Shown: one piece after another, positions 59,611 through 64,000 of the stretch | How positions within the stretch are numbered: position 1 is the stretch's first letter | How the letters are laid out: each line of letters begins with the position of its first letter | Assembly (NCBI GenBank): GCA_026214975.1 | Contig: CM047815.1 | Coordinates: 75,421,299-75,485,298 of the forward strand | Reading direction: 5' to 3' | Source of the DNA: Gentiana macrophylla | Lineage: Eukaryota; Streptophyta; Magnoliopsida; Gentianales; Gentianaceae | DNA: 64,000 nucleotides | Notes under the pieces: model-generated | Told to the model about the DNA's origin: nothing | Seen by the model: the letters and a program-made list of their open reading frames with translations, nothing else | Databases searched by the model: none | Program-made: the position numbers and the translations under genes

Positions 59611-60728
59611 CTAGGTTATTTCTGTTGGGAACAAGATGCCTTGACCAGGGTTAGTCTTCAAATACCTCAATAACCTGTGTGCTGCCTTCATATAATTTTT
59701 AGTAGAAGTGTCTAAGAATTGACTCAGCTGCTGGACTGCAAAGGCAATATCTGGTCTGGTAAAAGTGAGATAGATGAGTTCGCCGACTAATGATCTGTAA
59801 GTTGTATTATCTTCCAAATGTGGTGAATCACCATGTTGTAGAGTTTGCCTAGACTCCATGGGTGTCTTGGCAGGTTTTGCTCCTAGAAATTCATATTCTT
59901 CTAGGAGGTTAAAAGTGTATTTTCTTTGAGAGATTGATATGCCTGCAGGAGTTCTAGAAGCCTCAATACCTAGGAAATATCTCAATTTTCCAAGATCCTT
60001 AATAGTAAACAGCTGATGTAGGGCATCCTCGACCTGCTGAATCAACTGCTCATTTGGGCTTGCTGCTATGATGTCATCTACGTAGACCAGCAAAGCAATA
60101 ATAGATTGTCCTGACCCTTTTGTGAATAAATTGTGGTCATTCTTAGATGAATAAAACCCTAAGCTTCCAAGGGCTTAGTTAATTTGCAATTCCATTGTCT
60201 GCTGGCTTGTTTGAGGCCATACAATGATTTAGTGAGTCTGCAAACTTGATTTGGTTTAGTTGCTGCACAACCTGGGGGTAACCGCATATATATTTCTTCA
60301 TGCAAATCTGCATGTAGAAAGGCAGTTTTGACATCCATCTGATGTAGTTGCCAATTATTGGCTGCTGCTGCTACTGCAAGTAAAGCTCTAACTGTAGTAT
60401 TCTTGACAACAGGAGAAAAGGTTTCTTGATAATCAATGTCATATGTTTGAGTGTATACTTTTGCTACTAGTCTTGCTTTGTATCTCTCTACTGAACCATC
60501 AGGATTATTTTTGATTCTGTATACCCACTTGCATCCTATGAGTTTCTTCCCTAGGGGTAGATCAACTATTTCCCATGTATGAGTCTTTTGTAGAGCTTCA
60601 ATTTCTTTTTGCATTGCTTCTTTCCACTCATCATGCTTGATGGCTTGATTGTAAGTCTTAGGCTCTTTAATGGAATCAATGGCATTGATGAATCTGGCAT
60701 ATTCTGGTGAAAGGTTTTTCAGATTCAT
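59611..60728 (-). pseudogene. Copia reverse transcriptase
   Basis: From 60728: [71 protein letters not shown]. After a stop near 60160 it continues at 60093 with LVYVDDII (active site), the FTIKDLGKLRYFLGIE block, and GELIYLTFTRPDIAFAV. It ends in YLKTNPGQGILFP just before the LTR, so RNase H is absent. Confidence 0.9.
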
Positions 60729-60887
60729 GACCTCACTCAGCAGGTGTGGAGTCTGCTGAAATGTATGAGCACCACCTTGATAAAGGGTTGATGCTTTTCT
60801 AACCCTTATGGATCTTCTTAATTGTGTTTGTCCAGGTGCCTGGCTGATAGTAGCATGATGTGCATGAGATGCCTTGGCTGCAGCTGA

Positions 60888-61560
60888 TCATGTGTCTGAC
60901 TGGGCTGCTGACTCATTTAGCAGATCATCAAAACTGTCCATTACTTGTAAAGGAACTGGCATATCGGCAAGATATCTAGCCTTACCTAATACCTGTTGAA
61001 ATGGAGGAAAATAAGTCTCATAGAATTGAGTATTTCTAGCAACAAAAATATCTTTGTTTGTAATGTCCAATAAGATAGCACCCTTAGTGGTGTTTGAATT
61101 TCCAAGGTAGACATAAGTCCTACATCTTAAAACAAACTTGGTTCTGTAATGTTGAAGTGTGCAAGAGAAGACCAAGCATCCAAAGACTTTAAACACAAAG
61201 TAATCTGGTTTGGTGCCATAAAGCATCTCATGCGGGGTGCTTTCCTTCAGCAGTGGTGTAGGTGTGTCATTAATTAATTTTACAACATGTAAAAGACAAA
61301 AGCCCCAATACTCAATGGGCAAATTACTCTGGAACCTCAAACTCCTGGCAACATTCAGCGGATGCTGATGTTTCCTTTCAACAATACCATTCTGTTATGG
61401 TGTGCTGACACAGGATGTCTGATAGATAATACCCTGCTGAGCATAGAAATCAGTGAGTTGAAACTCAGCTCCATTGTCAGATCTAATTAATTTAATAATT
61501 TTGTGAAATTGAGTATAGACAACAAATTTATGCCTCATAAGAAAAACCCAAGTAAATCTA
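60888..61560 (-). pseudogene. Copia integrase, catalytic and C-terminal part
   Basis: It reads SDNGAEFQLTDFYAQQG (second Asp), then a TAA at 61395-61397 where QQNGIVERKHQ would be expected (*QNGIVERKHQ seen), then YWGFCLLHVVKLIND, TPHEMLYGTKP, FKVFGCLVF and YVYLGNSNTTKGAILLD. Confidence 0.8.
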
Positions 61561-62391
61561 GAAAAGTCGTCTAATAGTCAAAAAATATTGTTGTCCATTG
61601 ACAGTATGGTGTCTTAAAGGTCCCCAAATATCTATGTGAACAAGATCAAATATAGCATTCACAACAGTAGTACTCAAAGAAAAATGATTTTTCTTTAGTT
61701 TTTCCATAAGACAAACATAACAAAGGTCATGATTACAAAACTTGACATCAGCAGACTGTGAACTAATAACTTGCAATCTCTTATCTGGCAGGTGTCCTAG
61801 TCTGTAATTCCATAAAATAGCATCATCTAATCTATCAGATAAGGTGTGATTCTCTACAACATTGGCAACAGTGAGTCTTATTGGTTGATCCACTACATAT
61901 AGGCCTCTGTGTAACTCAGTTGAACCAATCGCTTTCTTATTCTTGTCTTGCAAAACACACTTGTTAGCTGAAAAGACAGCCACACCTTTTGTATGATTAA
62001 TAAAAGAAGGTAAAAATAAAAGGTTATACTTAAAACCATGAATGCAAAATACATAATGTAGGACTAGCAGAGGATTGCCACTAACTTGTCCTATATGTGT
62101 TACAGAAACATTATTTCCATTAGGTAATCCAATTTTTATTCCAGATGAAGGTTTGGGATTGCTTAATAGATTTAATGATCCTACAATGTGATCTGTAGCA
62201 CCAGAGTCCAAGATCCATTGTATAGATCTTACTAAATTTAGATCACATGTCCATGTAGCAAGTGAGTAATGTGTGACAATCTTAGCTGGTTGGCCAACAA
62301 AAAATCCTGCATGTCTAGGAGGATCAACACTCACAGTGAGCCATCGACTTATCAAGTTCTTTGTGCAAGAAGATTTTGGAACCCCGGCCAC
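61558..62391 (-). pseudogene. Copia protease and GAG-pre-integrase
   Basis: The aspartic protease motif WILDSGATDHI lies near 62200. The GAG-pre-integrase block (LWNYRLGHLPDKRL near 61810) and the HxxC zinc site (CYVCLMEKL) follow, then VHIDIWGPL, the first Asp of the integrase triad. The frame breaks at 61575. Confidence 0.85.
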
Positions 62392-62399
62392 GGTGAACT

Positions 62400-63398
62400 A
62401 TTCTCGTCCCGATCTCCTTCACGGATCGTTCTTCCTCTATGAAATTAGCCCTTTTTGACTTGAAACCAGGAGGATAGCCATGTTTCTTGTAACAGGTCTC
62501 TTTCAGTATGACCATTGAATCCACAAAAACTGCATTGAATCTTCTTGAGATTCTTAGGTATGATATTTGCAGTAGATGTAGAGTTAGGTCTGCTGACTAA
62601 TTGATTTTGCCCTTGTCAATTTTTCTGAGACAAGAGAACCATAGAATCTTGATTTTTGGCCCTATTAACTATATATAATTTCTGTCTTTCAAATTTACTG
62701 GCCATTGCAAAGGCATCATGAATTTATGGGAATGGCACCATCAGCATTGCCTGTGAAACCATTGGTTCAAAATCATCCCTTAAATCTTTTAGGAACTTCA
62801 TAACATTTTCAACCTCCATATTATCCACTAGTGTGCTGATTGCATTGCAGTGACATTGAGGATCACAAGAACAAACTGACACGGGCCTGATAGTCTTGAT
62901 TTCTTCCCATAGAACCATCAATTTTGTGAAATATTGATTGACAGAATTAGTACCTTGCTTCAGCAGATGCATCTCCTCAAGAAGATCTGAAAGCCTCAAG
63001 GTATCAACATTAGATATTCTTGCAGCAAGATTCTTCCAAACTGCATGTGCACTCTTGAAATATATCAAGCTTTGTGCAATGGTGTTCTCCACAGAATTCA
63101 GAATCCATGATCTTACTATTGTATAACACTGTCTCCATGCATGAAAATCTACTGAATCTGTTTCTCGCCTTTTGATTGTTCAGTCTACGAAGCTAATCTT
63201 ATTCTTGGTGATTAACACCATCTCCATAGATATCTTCCATGGATTATAATTGTTTCCATTCATCAATGGATGGTCAAGTACCAAAGATGGATTCTCATCG
63301 GGATGGACATAGTATGGACTGGAGGGACTTATTTCTTGTTTCTTAGCTGCCATGGCTATCAAGAACTCCAAATTCTTATCAAAACAATGATATATCAA
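62400..63398 (-). pseudogene. Copia gag with zinc knuckle
   Basis: It starts near 63350 (MAAKKQEISPSSPYY), with NGNNYNPWKISMEMVL, then FVD and TGA at 63180, ENTIAQSLIYFKSAHAVWKN near 63090, LKDLRDDFEPMVSQ, and a knuckle CSFCGFNGHTERD near 62545. A frameshift separates the knuckle from CYKKHGYPPGFK. The stop at 63180 is a sense codon (Gly) in the copy at 58920. Confidence 0.85.
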
Positions 63399-63551
63399 GG
63401 AAAAACTATCAAGAAATGATCAAATAGGAAGGAATCAATCACAGTTTACTCTCAAAAAATGGGAAAACGCAGAAAAGATGAAGAACACTCTCAAGATTCT
63501 TCAAAAAATCAGAGAAAAATGCAGGAAAACATTCAGAAATTCATAAATTTC

Positions 63552-63564
63552 TGCTCTGATAACA
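63552..63564 (-). other. Primer binding site of the Copia element
   Basis: The minus strand reads TGTTATCAGAGC next to the LTR, one base away from the usual TGGTATCAGAGC. Confidence 0.75.
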
Positions 63565-63831
63565 TGATGAAGTTTATAGAATTATAAACTGAAAGTAAAA
63601 TGCAGAATTATTATTGATGAACTGAAAGTTACAAGTTAAGTTTACAATGCAGCTGATCATGAGGTATTTATAGCTTCATACACCTCATGGATCAGTTAGA
63701 AGTAAGTTACAAGCGATTACAACAAATCAGAATCGAATAACCGCTTTTCGCATTACACTTACACTAGATTACTCAAGAGTCATTGTGTCTTCATATCATT
63801 GTGTCTTCATATTATCAAGTAGGATGTATCA
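63565..63831 (-). repeat. Copia LTR (right)
   Basis: This 267-bp LTR runs TGATACATCC to AACTTCATCA on the minus strand, with a TATAAATACC box near 63663. It closely matches 59302-59573, with scattered differences and a rearranged part near 63770-63820. Confidence 0.9.
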
Positions 63832-64000
63832 CTCACTCATGCTCCTTCACCTCTATCTTTGTAACAAGGTTTGACACCTAAAATCTCATAATCTTGTAAC
63901 AAATTCAAAGTATACTTCTTCTGAGAAATAGAGATGCCATTAGGTGTTCTAGCAGCTTCAATTCCCAAAAATATACCAAGATCCTTGATTGTAAACTGCT
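63832..64000 (-). pseudogene. End of another Copia RT, abutting the LTR
   Basis: The minus strand from 64000 reads FTIKDLGIFLGIEAARTPNG, then SISQKKYTLNLL, and stops near KPCYKD before the LTR. It is related to, but diverged from, the RT at 60010-59880, and it runs off the window. Confidence 0.8.

Larger units (their letters stand above)
59302..63831 (-). mobile_element. Copia element, minus strand, with both LTRs
   Basis: The 5' LTR is 63565-63831 and the 3' LTR 59302-59573; the interior of about 4.0 kb carries gag, protease, integrase and RT in that order. A PBS (TGTTATCAGAGC on the minus strand) abuts the 5' LTR. RNase H and the polypurine tract are missing, because pol runs into the 3' LTR. 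There is no matching TSD: more Copia interior lies beyond both LTRs, pointing to tandem elements sharing LTRs. Confidence 0.85.

Overview
The window is nuclear DNA of a flowering plant, most likely a eudicot. It is AT-rich and packed with Copia and Gypsy retrotransposon pieces, and it holds one large intron-rich host gene whose exons match the plant starch kinase GWD1. I cannot name the species.

Layout. (1) 1-5074, minus strand: a broken DUF1985 / Ulp1-type (C48) cysteine protease gene, ending against an LTR with a tRNA-Met-type primer binding site (PBS). (2) 5075-16373: one long LTR ('R family') split by a ~10 kb Gypsy element of the Tat type (5974-16052). That element has pol remnants forward and a Tat-style antisense gene, and its own 3' LTR is split by a solo LTR ('S family'). 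(3) 16374-19912: interior of the R-family element, split by a solo LTR of a third family ('U'). (4) 19913-20815: antisense Copia fragment. (5) 20815-about 36600: a single degraded Copia element that took five independent insertions: R solo LTR, V solo LTR, a complete small LTR element 'W', an S solo LTR that itself holds a U solo LTR, and a second R solo LTR. Each insertion is bounded by an exact 5-bp target-site duplication (TSD). (6) 37100-38540: antisense Copia gag/LTR remnant, a MITE and a microsatellite. (7) about 39420-55731, plus strand: GWD1 with a 5'-UTR intron and 33 coding exons. Its introns contain a SINE, a TRIM, a Stowaway-like MITE, a compound microsatellite and a 151-bp tandem duplication. 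(8) 55732-58600: intergenic DNA with a hairpin, an antisense SINE and LTR remnants. (9) 58603-64000, minus strand: Copia sequences in tandem, with internal regions separated by shared LTRs.

The only recognisable host gene is GWD1. It phosphorylates glucosyl residues of starch in plastids and so opens starch to degradation. My reconstruction gives 1,466 residues with the phospho-histidine at residue 1070, but exon 27 is one base short and meets a TGA, so as written the protein stops at residue 1190, before most of the ATP-binding domain. Everything else is mobile DNA, nearly all disabled by stops, frameshifts, deletions or later insertions. The nesting order can be read from the TSDs.
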